Origin: Anticarsia gemmatalis
Taxonomy: Eukaryota > Arthropoda > Insecta > Lepidoptera > Erebidae
Reading direction: 5' to 3'
DNA length: 64,000 nt
Assembly: GCF_050436995.1 (NCBI RefSeq)
Contig: NC_134769.1
Location: 1,612,001 to 1,676,000, forward strand
The notes under the pieces were generated by a model that worked only from the letters and a program-made list of their open reading frames with translations, was not told the DNA's origin and did no database searches. Made by a program: the position numbers and the translations under genes. Numbering within the stretch: position 1 is the first letter of the stretch; each line of letters begins with the position of its first letter. Below are positions 23,301-35,007 of this stretch, in pieces.

Positions 23301-24695
23301 TCCGAATAATTGTTTATTCTTGTTCAATGATTATAAAACATTTTTGTTAAAACCACTTGCGTTAAAATGTTTAAATTTATAAAAGGATAAATTGGACTTA
23401 ACCGTGGCCACATGAGCTACTGTTATGGGCACGCTATGGGCTTATGAAGAAATCTTTGCAAATATGTTGAAGTATTTCACCTATGACATTATGATCTTTG
23501 TAAAACTTATATGAGAATTAAATAAAATAAAATTGAATTTTACCAAATAAAATATTAATATCATGGGTGAATATTTTTATTATTTGTAAATCTATTTTTC
23601 TGAAATAATGCCGTCACAAGTTTTTATTTTGACCGTAATTGCGATAATTCTTTTAAATGATTGTCACTGAACATTCCGATGATAAAATTCGTTTGATCAA
23701 TTATCACTTTTTTTTATAAATGGACTACTTGTCTGTTTCTTGTATGTTTGCAAGAATGAATAAGTGGTCGATTTATATTATTTTATTAATATCAGAAACT
23801 AACAACAGTCATGAAATAATCTTTGTTGTTTACACAGCGTTTATTTATGATTCTACTGAATAAATTCAATGTTCTAAAATGATTTAGCATTTTTTGAGGA
23901 ATATATTTCAAAAGTACTCAACAATGTAAAATATTAATATTGTAAATGATTTCAGTATAATTATAATTGAATGCGTCAAGACTTTCTGATTCGAAGTGTC
24001 CTTTTATCAATTTTAAATACTATTGATAGTAAGGAAGACCCTTTTAAAGTTAATTTCGGCGTTAAAGACTAATTTCGTTATCGTAAAAAATATTGTTTTG
24101 TAATACTCATCGGTTAATTATTTGTAAATTTAGTCTAAATTTAGTTTTCGTGCATGGTAACACAGGGTGGAAATATGATTACCCGTAAAATGTTAATTTC
24201 ACGCGCTATGAGCAACGGCAACTATTGTTTGATGGAGACCAAAAATATAAACAATGAATTTTGTGTAGATTATTTGAGCGTATGTATAAAATTGCTTTCG
24301 GGACCAGGAGTTAAAAATTATATTGTTCATAATTATTTTTAATTGTATGAAAGCAATCACTTATTCTGGAATTGAGCGTGCTCGGAATAAGCGCCTTTCA
24401 GTGCTCAGCTTGAGCAGGGGCCGCTGAGAGCATGTTCAAGTTAGGCTCGCGAGACGCAAGCGATAATTTCGCTTAAAATTCGCGTTTTAAGTAGTATTAT
24501 TTCACATAATATCTTCATGTATCATGTAGTTTGCCATAAAACAAGTAAATTGTACTTCAGTAATAGTTTAAATTTAAACTTAGCGTCTAAAATGTTAAAT
24601 GTGATGTAAAATAAACGAGAAATATTATCTTATAGTGATCGAGGAAATATTTTCTCTAGTGTAACGACTATGTGTATGAATTGAATGGATAATGA

Positions 24696-24701
24696 AATAA
24701 A
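24696..24701 (+). terminator. Possible distal poly(A) signal of MAST
   Basis: AATAAA followed within 40 bases by T/GT-rich sequence. If used, it gives a 3' UTR of about 4.5 kb, which would explain the gene-free AT-rich stretch after the stop. It is one of several AATAAA matches, so confidence is low. Confidence 0.25.
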
Positions 24702-25204
24702 GTCATGAATTAACTGTTCTTACATCTTGTTTTAATTTGTCTATACCCGTTTAAGTTATCCGTGTATTTAAAAGTATAAAAGTTGAGTTTTAGAGCACCC
24801 CTGTATCACTGGTTTTGTAAAATTGTATTTAAGACACTATATATTGTAACATAGAGGGAGAAAAAATGGGTGAGCAGAGCTGCACGAGTCTAAATAAATA
24901 TAATAGCTAAATAAATAAAATTATAATAACAAAATAAAAACACAAAAATCAGTTAATAAAATGTATTAATAATAAAAATGACAATATCTCTATACACAAT
25001 GTAGAGTTTACTTAAAGTAAGAATATCATTAATGGCACCTTGTTAGTTCAGCTTTTGAGTACAGACATTTATAAATATAATGTTTTTGACACGAAATTAT
25101 TTCTGAAAGGCTTTCAGGGCTACAAGATGACATTTAAACACCATTTTTATAGGTTTTTATTTGAGAAATATTAACAAGTGATTAAGCCCTTGCCTTAATT
25201 ATTC

Positions 25205-25210
25205 TTTATT
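25205..25210 (-). terminator. Candidate poly(A) signal of the minus-strand gene
   Basis: AATAAA on the minus strand, about 350 bases after the TAA stop at 25556-25558. It is the first consensus match I see downstream of the stop and is followed by TTG/GTTAAT-type sequence. Confidence 0.4.
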
Positions 25211-25375
25211 AATTACAATATAATTAAATTATTGAGATTCGTTACAAATCGTTGATCAGAATCACAAGCTCTTTCTCTCTTGGTTTAAGTGAGCAGAGTT
25301 TTGTTTATATCTTCCTTAATTATCAATTATAAATATACATCGATGTTATAACCTGCCGAAATTAAAAAATGGCCT

Positions 25376-25552
25376 TGACCTCGAACATGACCTTTAGATT
25401 TCTAAGGTCACGACTATTAAATATCGAAAATGACAGTATGTTTTAGAAAACTCATTTTCATTTACAAATATTTTTAGTGACCTTTGACGTCAAGTTTACT
25501 CTGAAATGACGTAGATGTTTTAGACGGGCTTAAAGCTAGAGGTTAGAGGTCA
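25376..25552. promoter_or_regulatory. Cluster of nuclear-receptor half-sites
   Basis: TGACCT at 25376-25381 and 25388-25393, AGGTCA at 25405-25410, TGACCT-T-TGACGT at 25478-25490 (a DR1 arrangement with one mismatch) and AGGTTA-G-AGGTCA at 25540-25552 (DR1). At least six AGGTCA-like hexamers fall in 180 bases, just 3' of the minus-strand gene. DR1 spacing is the layout bound by HNF4/USP-type receptors. Function is inference only. Confidence 0.35.
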
Positions 25553-25555
25553 GAG

Positions 25556-25711
25556 TTACATGATGACACAGGGCATGGCGCAGCACAGCGGCAGGCAGAT
25601 CGGCACGGCGGTCTTAGTCTCGGAGCGCTTCTCCTTCATCCTGGAGCCGGACTCGTACTCGTACATGCCTCGGCCTGACGCGTATGCGCCGCCACCTTGT
25701 GACATAGCCGC
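25556..25711 (-). other. Last exon of the LD/CaaX gene: prenylation box
   Basis: Encodes 51 residues ending RMKEKRSETKTAVPICLPL then CCAMPCVIM and TAA. Cys587-Val-Ile-Met is a CaaX box; a terminal Met favours farnesyltransferase. Cys578, Cys582 and Cys583 just upstream are candidate palmitoylation sites, and a basic patch precedes them, as in Ras hypervariable regions and paralemmin. The protein is therefore predicted to sit on the inner face of the plasma membrane. Confidence 0.7.
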
Positions 25712-28700
25712 CTGAAAAAAGTAAAAGAGCAACAGATCATTTAGAATTTCCCCATTTTAGAAGATAAATAGATAAATAAATTTACCCCTTACTGTCCCAC
25801 TGCTGGGCAAGGGTCTCTTCCCGTAATGAGGGAAGGGTTAGGCCTTGAGTCCACCACGCTGGCCAAGTGCGGGTTGGGGACTTTGCATGCCCTCAATAAA
25901 TGTATTAAACAAATTTTAGGCATACAAGGTTTCCTCACGATGTTTTCCTTCACCGTTGGAGCATGTGATAATTATTTCTAATACACACATAACTTCGAAA
26001 AGTTATTGGTGTGTTGCCTCGGGTTATTATTATGTTCGGTTTATATTAGAAGATAGGTTTGTTTAAAAATTATTAATGAATAAGTAATGAATTCCAAAAA
26101 GAGTAGCGTTGATTTGACTCTGATTCAGTAAAAAACTTAGATTGATAAATTATTAATGAGTTAACTCAATTAAATATTCAGTTTCTTTATTTGTTACATA
26201 TTACTTTAGCAACAACTTCAAGTTTAATGGAACCTTTCCTTGACTAACCCTTAAAAAATACCAGTTTTGATCTCAAACGTAAAGAGCAATTTAGTGTCTA
26301 ATACTCACACTAGATGAATATCCTCCTCCACCCACTACAGGGGTATCTTTCTTCGCAAACGGCGTGTGTCCTGGGGGGTAGTACACCGCAGGTCCAGCCA
26401 CATTCCTGCTGCTGCCTACTGCCGGTGCGGGCTTGACCGCGGGCGCCGGCGTCCCGGGACCGTCCCGCGTGTCCCGGGTGTCCCGGGTTTGAGAGCTGTT
26501 CTGTGATTCGTGGACCTCGATGCGACGGCGGACCACGCCGTCTGGTTGTGTTGGGAAGCGCTGGGAAAAGAAGTAATGGGTGAAAATGGGTTGTAGTAGA
26601 TGAAAAATGAAAAGGAAACCTGAAGACTGTACGATTTTAAAAGTATACAAGTTAACCATTGAAGTTAGTTTTAATAAGCAAATATTTTGTTAAAGGAAAA
26701 TGTTTTCCTTTCTTTCTTCTACTCTAGCATATTTTGCGAGAACATCAAACATTTTTCAGTCATGTCACAGTTAGAACAATTGATCTCAAAAATCTAGATT
26801 TTAATTATGTATCATTACGTTGCGTGGCTGTAAATCAGTAGCTAAAAACCAGCCAGTATGTTCCATCCTTAATCATCAACAAAAATTAATATAAAATATA
26901 CTTACAGCTTCAGGGAAGTCAGCGAGCAGATCATCTAACTTCTTGGGAGGCTGCTGAGTGCCGGGGGAGGGGGTGGTGGGGCGCGGGAAGGGTCCGGGGG
27001 AGGGGGAGGGCGCGGGGTGCAGGGAGTGGGGCGCGGGGTGGGGGGGCAGCGGGGAGGGGTAGCGCTGCGTCGTGTTGTGGGACGAGTACGACGTCTCCGA
27101 GTACTTGTATGATGATGGACCCTGGAATAAGGAAGAATTTTTAATTTCAAAATACTTATAGTCAAAAAGTATGTGATAGTTTAGTGCTTTCGCTGGATCC
27201 CAGAATGCATAAAAGCATGTCAGTCCCGTTAGATTCTCATTTTAAGACACTAGTTGTTATATCAAGTCAAAGTCGTGCAAGTAGCTTTGCTACTACTTTT
27301 CAACCTACAAACTATTGCAGCAACTTCATACCTATAATAGGGTATCTTTATGTTGAGGTTGATCTTCAGTATTTAGAAAATGTTTAGTATATATAACTCA
27401 CATAAGGTGCATGTCCATTGTGCGGCTCGGCGGGGATCACTTTGGTCTCGTTGGCAGGGGACGGGTACACCATGCGCTCGCTGCTGCGGTCTGCAACACG
27501 AATAAAATAATAAATACAAGTCTGTTACATTTATGTTAAGTAAAATATAAGGGACTTTTAAAACAGCTCTCGAGGCACCAGGGACCTTGTACTTAAAAAA
27601 ACTAGTTTACATGACAAATTTAGTAGGTAATATTATACTAATATAATAGTCATATTTAGTAGTTAAGCTGAACTAAACCAAAAATATTTTTACAAAAACG
27701 TAGAATGAACAGTCACAGCCGGATGATGGGTCAAACTTGTGGGTAAAGTCCTACTTATACATTGTATTCTGGTAGACGCCACGTATTCGTTATCTGGTAC
27801 ATACCATCGGTTCTGGTGACAGTCCTGTACTCCCGCAGCGTGTTGTTGCAGTGCGAGCAGTACTGGCAGCCGTGAGGAGCTGGAGACAGCTGCAGCTGGG
27901 CTGGAGGCACTGGCGACCTGCTCAGGGTACTGCAAAGAAACGAGCTCGTGAGTTATAATAAAGGCTGGTATTTAATAAATAGCTGGTTAAAATCAGATTT
28001 GTATTTTTTAAGTTCTATTACTGTCATGAATCGGTGTGACTTAAATTAAAGCAGATGCAGGACCGATGCTGATTTTTGCATACCTAGACACAAAGGTCTA
28101 TGACCAAAAATGCTGTACTCTAGTACTGTATCAGACAAAAGAATGTACCTCCAGTCACTTTAAAAATTCAGTAGTTGCCTTTAAGTGGCTTACCGCGTTT
28201 AAGTCCCATTTTGTCTTATAAGTATTACGTGTAAAAATGGCAATAGTTTTTTTAATAACGTAAAGTGTGTCTACCCTCAATTTACAAAAGAAGACCTCTA
28301 ATACTCACGACATATTCTCCTCCTCAGTGACGTAGGTGGTGTGGTGCGTGTGCTCAGGGATGGGCAGGGTAGTGGGGTCCTGTCCCGCCGGCACCTCGTA
28401 CGTGTACGTCTTCACTGTCGTCGTCACTTTGTTCATGGGAGTGCCGCGGGGGAGCTGCAAGAATATAACAGTTATATAAAGATAGAATTAAATTATTTTG
28501 AAATACTAGGATTATGAAGTTGGGATTCTAATTAAGTATATACCTAAACGAAATATATAAAATTTCTATACTAGGTGACCAGGCCTTACTAGGACGCCTT
28601 TAAAATAAATTGGAAAAATAATAGGTAATGTCTTTTCAGAACTTTGTTTTTAGGCTGAAATCATGGCACTGCAATAAATTAGCTTTATTATTATACATGC

Positions 28701-31700
28701 AATGTTTCTGTATACTTACAGTGCCAGTGGAAGGTGACTGGTGGCAGTGGGTGCACACTACCGGCGGTACAGCCTGTGGGATCGCCGGCGATATCTGAGA
28801 AGGCACTACTCTGGACTCTGCAATTAACAAGGATTATTAATATTACTACAAGATAGAACACAGCACGTCCTTGTCTTATATAAAATAACATTTGATTTAA
28901 GATATGACAAAGAAAAATCTGCTAAGTTATTATTTTGTACGTCTAGAAACACCATATCATCGAAGTTGATAACAGATACGATTTTCATATATATTTTTCT
29001 ATCTTACATCTAAATTGATGGTAACGAAATGTGGTAAACAATTTTTAAAATCCTTTCTTAGTTCTATGTCAACTAGATAATATTGATCTAATAAATTAGC
29101 AAACGACGGTCACACTGTCATTGATAAGCCATATAGTATGTGATACACTGACCAGTTTTCTCCTCCCTGTACATCTCTTGCCTGATGGCCTCCTGCCTGG
29201 TGACGGTGGGGGGCGGGCTGGAGCCCCACGACGATGACTCCAAGCGCTCCTCACGCTTCAGGGTGGAGTAGCCACTTGATGGAGCCTTGGCCGGCGTTCT
29301 GGAAGGAAAGAATACCTTATACAGATTGAAATGGAATTTATCAGGTTGTAAGAAGATGCTTATTGTCAATTTTGTTGAATATTCGCCAAGAAAACCGTAG
29401 TGCAATTACTTGGAAATAATTTTAAAAGAATCCCTTCAAATGAGTTTCTACAATAGGGCCCAGTAAATGAGTTGACAAAAGAATAACCCTCTTTATCATA
29501 AAAGTATATGAACTAATATGAAGTTATGAAAGGCTTATAAAGAGTTTTGTTTCTTTCACTCCTTACCGAAATGAAAAAAAGAAAACATATAACAGTGGTT
29601 TTTTAACCAAAATAGGTTTATAGTGTGTTTATAAAAAAGAGGGTAAGTGTTTAGTACTCACCCTTTCCTGTAGTCAAATGATGTGCTCTCAGCCGTATCT
29701 GATGTGTATCCATCTGAAATACAAGAAACAGATATTAATCAGATTCAATTGGTCACCTCGTAAACTATCCATGCCTTGTCTCTTCCATCAAGTTTAGAAG
29801 TCTCTTCCAGGAAGGAAGGTGGTACACGAAACTACTCGAAAACCCATTCCACCTATATTACTAAGACAAACGGTATTTCATACAACTCTGCCTAAACCTT
29901 CGGTTATAACAGGAGTGATATGTATGTATGTTAAAATTTTGTCTATATACTTACTCTTGTAAAGCTGCCTCTCCTGGTCTTTCTGCAGGTCATCCAGCAG
30001 TGAGTCCAGCTCCTCGACGTTCTGCGTGAGGTCTTTGGTCGCCTTCGAACTCTTCACCTTGGAGTACCCTACGAGAATTAAAATGCCAACATTAGTATTA
30101 TAGTCTTGTAGGATTTTTTTTGCTGAGTTCTGAATTGTAATTCGTCATTGATATAGTCCTAGACCAGTGTTATATCCTAGATACCCTGCGAGACAGTTCT
30201 TTGTCTGATTAACTTGTTTGTAATTAAAATAATAATTATGCAAAAGCTTTCCTTGGAGTCTTAGGCTTGCTACACACATAATCGGTTATTCAATATTTAT
30301 CGAACAACGAAACCGACTCGACTCACTTGTACGGCTTGTGCCGATCGGGTACGCATATTCGGTTTTGCCGCCCGGCTAGGCCGATTAGTATCGAACCGAA
30401 TATAAGTGCAGCAAGCCTAAGGCGTATCCAGATGCTTAAGATGAATAATATGACAATAGGTAAAGTCACTTTTTTCTCTATAAGAAAAAGGCGTGTATTT
30501 ATGTATACAGAATGTATGTATGTAGGTGGGTACAGTCACTGGCTAAGTGTAAAACATCATCAGTAATCTAGTTTTCCCTGCAGATCAGTAGACCATTATA
30601 CCAACCTGGTGTGGAGCTGGAACTCTCATAGTTGTAAGTCCTGGTGCCGGAGTGAGTGATGGCGGGGAGGTCCCTCTCCTCCCTCTCGTAGTAGTACGAG
30701 CTGGACTCCGAGGACTTGGGCCCGGAGCGCGGCGGGATTGTGTACTCCTGGGAGAAGAATATACTATTAGTTCTAGGACTCTTCTGACATGGCATCAGCT
30801 TTCTTTTATACTAGCTGACCCGCGCAACTTCGCTTGCGTCACATAAGAGAGAATGGGTCGAAATGTTACCCGTTTTTGTAACATTTTTTACTGCTGCTCT
30901 GCTCCTATTAGTCGTAGCGTGATGATATATAGCCTATAGCCTATAGCCTTCCTATACAAACATCGATAAATGGGCTATCTAAAACTGAAAGAATTGTTCA
31001 AATCGGACTTGTAGTTCCTGAGATTAGCGCGTTCAAACAAACAAACAAACTCTTTAGCTTTATAATATTAGTATAGATGAAAAGAGCTTATTAAGAGCAA
31101 TCGATCTACTTCCTTTATTTCGTATGTTAATGTTTGCACAATACATAAGTACACTCGTTATTCCTTCACTCTCATAGCCTGGTGGGACGGATAACCGACA
31201 CGAACAGTAAGAGGTCAGGCGCAGGACAGACGGCTATACGAGCTCTCCTAGGCATGAAGGTCTACGACCCTACTGCCTAACTTAGGACAATCTCTGCGAA
31301 ATTCTTACCAGTAAATCTCACAAAAGACTTCTGGTCCTACCCAGAATTCGAACCCAAGACCTCAACCCGTCAGGCATTAACTCATCAACCGCGCCACAAA
31401 GGCAGTTTAATGTATTAAAATACCTTTGTTACAGTCATCGAGTTTGATTAAACCTATAACGCATACCAGCACTCTCGAGGAAAAAAATCACATATACATT
31501 TTTAATGCCTTTCCCTATAAAACTAGGTACGAACTGAATCATCCTAGGTATTAACTTAGTGTTTAATCTAACAGGTATTTCTTGGATCACTCTCTCAATT
31601 TGCATCTCTGACTAAGGAGTGATGTCATGATGCAGTACCGTAGATTTTATGTTTTTTATCGCTACATGTTTAATTGTTTTTATATGCAGCGTGAAGTTAT

Positions 31701-33032
31701 GTGATGCTATGAAGTGGACGAGACGAATTTTGGCGCTGGTCATATGATTTGCAAAATTTATTTTCTCTTTCTACCTCTTTTTCCAAAAGGGTAGAAAGAA
31801 CACCAATTGAACGATCCTTACAAACTTTCCTTGCCCCCTTTACATCCAATACATGGATTTTTTTTTTCTTTTATATCTATTCTAAGTTTATCGTTAGTTT
31901 ATATGTAATAGTTATAGTTTTTATATGTATTAGTTATAGTTTTTATTTTATGTTAAGCTATTCTGTTAATTTCTCAGAGATTGCCTTCAGGCCGTAGCCT
32001 TCCGTGTCTTGGCAAGTGTGAAAGGCCGTCAGTCATGTTCCTGACCTCTCACTGGTCGGTTATCCGTCCCACCGGGCTAAGGGAGTGACGGAATAGAGTG
32101 TACCTGCGTATTGCGATTCTTATAATGAGTAATCACACACGCTCGGACTCACGGAAAAGAACAAAGACTACTACTGTATTACCACAATTTTAGCAATAAA
32201 GACATTTGAATTTAAAAGTCTTCAGTAGCCAGCGAGATAAGAAATCTGTTTGAAGAAAGTGTAGCAGTGTCCTCACCTCAACAGTATGCAGGTCCTTGCG
32301 GTCGTACTTGCCGGAGGGATGCTTCTCCTCCTTGTACTCATAGTGGTACTCCCTGGTGCCGCCTCCAGACCCTCGCCCCAGCGAGTCCAGCTTGCTGCCC
32401 TTCGGTATTAGCTCGGATTTCATCATGTCTGAAATTAAACATTTTTTTATAAGAAACATCTTTACTTAAGTGTAAAAGATAGCTTAACTTTATGTATGTA
32501 TGTATGTAGAAATGTTTAAATAAACTCGCGTCCTGATTATTTTTACATGTCGTTAGGATTCATCTACAAAAGTGGTGAACACGTGTCGCCTGTAAATTAC
32601 CATTTTGGGGTAGGACAAGAGACGACAGAGAGAGGTAGGTTTATTATTCATGTATAAAAAGATTAAAGCTTCTTGGTTTTTGACTTCAGCCTACACGAGT
32701 ATAATACGCGTCAAACTGCTTTGCAGCAGTTAGCAAAAGTTGTTTTTTTTTCTGGCTAGTCCTGCACTAGGAATTGCTCTTGTCTTCGGGGACTTTTACA
32801 AACATACACATCACCATCACCTGTACTCATCTTAAATTTCCTTTTAGTTTTTTTAGCCAATTGCATCGACTTGCAGCTATATTCAGACACACAGAGTTGT
32901 TTAGCGCGTGCTATAGTGTAAGAAAGAGATAGATATAGTTTTCTCACCGAATTGTTCATCTGTGTAAGGTATGGTGCCGCTGGTGCTGTACTCCTTGTAC
33001 TCTTTGTGCTTGCTGTACGACTTCGTCGCCAT
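25556..33032 (-). CDS. Unrecognised 590-residue LD-motif, CaaX-box protein, 13 exons
   Basis: Exons in transcript order: 33032-32948, 32428-32277, 30747-30606, 30068-29955, 29713-29662, 29298-29153, 28817-28720, 28454-28309, 27929-27805, 27490-27402, 27121-26906, 26560-26309, 25711-25556. All joins have GT/AG borders and keep frame: 1773 nt, ATG to TAA. The protein begins MATKSYSKHKEYKEYSTSGT and is rich in Tyr, Ser, Pro and charged residues, with no folded catalytic domain and no LIM domain. Visible motifs: LDSLLDDL (147-154) and LDDLLADF (445-452), both fitting the paxillin LD consensus; CTHC (252-255); CxxCxxC (333-339); a Pro/His-rich stretch (about 405-440); RDTRDTRD; and C-terminal CVIM. 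The start is the first ATG after an acceptor at 33046-33047. Motifs suggest a lipid-anchored scaffold at adhesion or cytoskeletal sites. I could not name the family. Confidence 0.85.
25793..26027 (-). repeat. SINE/LINE tail family, longest copy
   Basis: Plus-strand reading GTCCCACTGCTGGGCAAGGG ... GAGTCCACCACGCTGGCCAA ... CACGATGTTTTCCTTCACCG ... TTGGTGTGTTGCCTCGGGTT. Shorter pieces occur at 6594-6686 (+), 14426-14510 (+), 18717-18804 (-), 19353-19412 (+), 22852-22925 (-), 33780-33958 (+), 40258-40345 (+), 40366-40406 (-), 41339-41425 (-), 51099-51194 (-) and 61230-61300 (+). Non-coding interspersed repeat common in Lepidoptera. Confidence 0.75.
26906..27121 (-). other. Exon 11 of the LD/CaaX gene: Pro-rich stretch and LD motif 2
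   Basis: A 72-residue exon: Tyr/Ser start (YKYSETSYSSHNTTQRY), then a Pro/His/Ser stretch (PSPLPPHPAPHSLHPAPSP), ending PPKKLDDLLADFPEA. LDDLLADF departs from LDxLLxxL only by Phe for the last Leu. Very C-rich on the coding strand, so splice and frame errors are possible, but both borders are clean. Confidence 0.6.
29955..30068 (-). other. Exon 4 of the LD/CaaX gene: LD motif 1
   Basis: Encodes NVEELDSLLDDLQKDQERQL. LDSLLDDL fits LDxLLxxL exactly and is followed by Gln and charged residues as in an amphipathic helix. In paxillin such helices bind FAK, vinculin and parvin. The partner here is unknown. Confidence 0.6.
30261..30420. mobile_element. MITE with TTAGGCTTGC inverted ends
   Basis: TTAGGCTTGCTACACACATA at the left mirrors TATAAGTGCAGCAAGCCTAA at the right. 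The interior repeats CGGTT/CCGAT words. About 160 bp, no ORF. The target duplication cannot be separated from the palindromic ends. In an intron of the LD/CaaX gene. Confidence 0.6.
30811..31077 (-). mobile_element. Helitron-like non-autonomous element (Lep1 type)
   Basis: Same family as 1429-1659: minus-strand TCTATAC start and GCGGGTCAGCTAG end. Contains a duplicated short motif (AGCCTATAGCCTATAGCC) and lies in the intron between exons 2 and 3 of the LD/CaaX gene, in the gene's sense orientation. Confidence 0.8.
31150..31406 (-). repeat. tRNA-derived SINE, second family
   Basis: Minus-strand CTGCCTTTGTGGCGCGGTTG resembles a tRNA 5' end, with GGGTTCGAATTC as B box. The other end, GGTGGGACGGATAACCGACA, recurs in the opposite orientation at about 32065-32095 (GGTTATCCGTCCCACCGGGC), so a second partial copy lies at 31980-32110. 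Confidence 0.6.
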
Positions 33033-33045
33033 TGTCACTGTCTAT
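33033..33045 (-). other. 5' UTR part of the first coding exon
   Basis: Thirteen bases between a minus-strand acceptor (TTGTTACAG, AG at 33047-33046) and the ATG at 33032. The acceptor implies at least one upstream non-coding exon, location unknown. Confidence 0.55.
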
Positions 33046-34927
33046 CTGTAACAATACAAAAGAATGTTGACTAAAATACGGTGGAATTTTAAATTTTTAG
33101 GAAAAATCCACTTGCTGCAAGCATAGTGGTCAGTGAGAAGATTTATTTCGAAAATATAATGCAATTTTCGTCACCTCTTAGCTCTAGTACATAAAACGAG
33201 TGAGTTACTTGTACCACGTAAAAACTACTTGATACAACTACTTAGAATAGTTTAAAACGTCGATACATATAGGAATAATCCCATAGACATCATTTAAATG
33301 GAATTTACTTCCATAACCTACTTAAATGTCTTAATACTAAGCAAATAAGTCACTTTTTATTAAAGTATATAAACAACATACAAAAAAGAATATCTATTTC
33401 GCTTTTCATCTAATATAACATCATACAATTTCTAGTAACTTTATACACCATAAAAAGCAGTCCTTATAGCCTAAAAGAATCCTCTCTACTTAAAATTATA
33501 ACTACATTCACTTGTACAACTTTAGCTATCTAAACAGCATCCAGAATGCAAATCAAACGGGAAAGGTCAGCTGAGCTTAATATTGAATGTAATCCTTGCC
33601 TAATAAGGAGCCTAGTTGTGTGGGCGACAGCCGTGCCTTTCATTTGAGAACAAATGTCTGAGAGATTGATGACAACATTGATCGTAATGATTTAAGCAAT
33701 AGATTTGAATTGCTGTAGATAACTTGTAAGATGCCACCATTGATTTTTCGAAGTTATCTGTGTATTAGAAATAATTATCACTTGTTTTAACGGTGAAAGG
33801 ACACATCGTGATGCAACCTTGCAGGTCTGAGAGATCTTATCAATTCTTGAAGGTTTGCTAAGCCCCCAACCCACACTTGGCTAGAGTGGTCGACTCAAGG
33901 CCTCATCCCTCCCTCATTACGGGAGGAATCCCTTGTCCAACAGTGCGACATTTGTGTTTAATTTATTTTTATTATAGATATAGTAGTATAGTAGTAGAAA
34001 GTCTTGTATACAAAGTTCGCGACTAATGGAGGTATAGGAAATTTAGAATTTCGAGCTTTAGTGACCCGCAAACTTGATAATATTTAATGCAGTTACTTTA
34101 TTTCGAAGCTAAACAGTATTTGGAATTATAAGAGATAGATATTGATAAGCCTTAGCTCGCTACTAAGTTGTCGGACTATGGATACGAGTCTGAAATGATC
34201 TATTCTTTATAAGGAGAGAGAGATGATATGTATTTACATGTTAGATAGAAAGTATTATTGATCTACAGCTATAATTATGACTAATGAAGACTATAATTTC
34301 ATGGGTTGTAATCATTTGGATGACAAACATTTGAGAGATCAATAGATATCATAGCTTAGTAGGTACAGCAATAGCATTTAAAGGAATACTTTTAATAAAC
34401 TAAAGAGATCATATCGATCTTGAATTATGACAGTAGCGTGACAATAAGAAAACAAATTAATAACTCGTAGTCATTTTTTTTATGTTTTTGTCCTACATTT
34501 GGCAGTCACAAAGTATAAAGTATCATCATTATTTTAACAATTGTGTTCAAATCAAATATGTATTATTTGCGTGTCAGGGTTACGACATATGAGGTAAATG
34601 TCAGAAGGCTTACGTACCTAGCTTCTTTATGAACATATACTTTAAACAGTCCTTACAATCCTTTACAAATCCTAAATATAAGTTCCTTAAAAATAATGTG
34701 TATCAAAACAAACAATAAACTCACATTTATTTTTATCACCTACCCTCTTGTCAAAATATTCACAAACACTCACTCGGACAAAATTCTTTACATTAGCACT
34801 AAAGCACTCATTTCCCAATATTGTACATCAATTTCAGTTTCACATGATCACAACAATTTTTATTTATAAAAACACTTTGTACAACATTATTTTTACATCC
34901 ATCCACATTCCTCAGCGCACACGCATC

Positions 34928-34933
34928 GACTGA
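34928..34933 (-). promoter_or_regulatory. Candidate initiator for the LD/CaaX gene
   Basis: TCAGTC on the minus strand, matching the arthropod Inr. About 28 bases downstream is GGATGG, one base off the DPE consensus. A possible donor (CGA|GTGAGT) follows about 155 bases further on, which could join to the acceptor at 33047. This would make a non-coding first exon. Sequence motif only. Confidence 0.3.
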
Positions 34934-35007
34934 CATGACATTCGAACGTCACATTCTAATTTCAAACGATCCTGAATCGCGATATCAAAGTTTTCATCCC
35001 CACTGGG

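Larger units (their letters stand above)
20156..25555. other. Convergent intergenic/3' UTR region
   Basis: 5.4 kb between two converging genes, AT-rich, with no exon showing recognisable protein similarity. It contains AATAAA signals on both strands, a SINE/LINE tail at 22852-22925 (minus), and nuclear-receptor half-sites near its right end. A 61-codon frame at 21742-21927 has a hydrophobic stretch but no other support. The plus-strand part probably belongs to the MAST 3' UTR. Confidence 0.6.
28818..32276. other. Introns of the LD/CaaX gene with repeats
   Basis: Between exons 2 and 7 the introns hold a Helitron-like copy (30811-31077), a tRNA-related SINE (31150-31406), part of a second SINE in the other orientation (about 31980-32095) and a MITE (30261-30420). 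The short exons 3-6 (142, 114, 52 and 146 bases) lie between them. No other coding sequence is seen. Confidence 0.65.

Noticed and set aside
24154..24342. 62-codon frame
   Set aside because: No similarity, splice partner or promoter; length is within chance for this composition.
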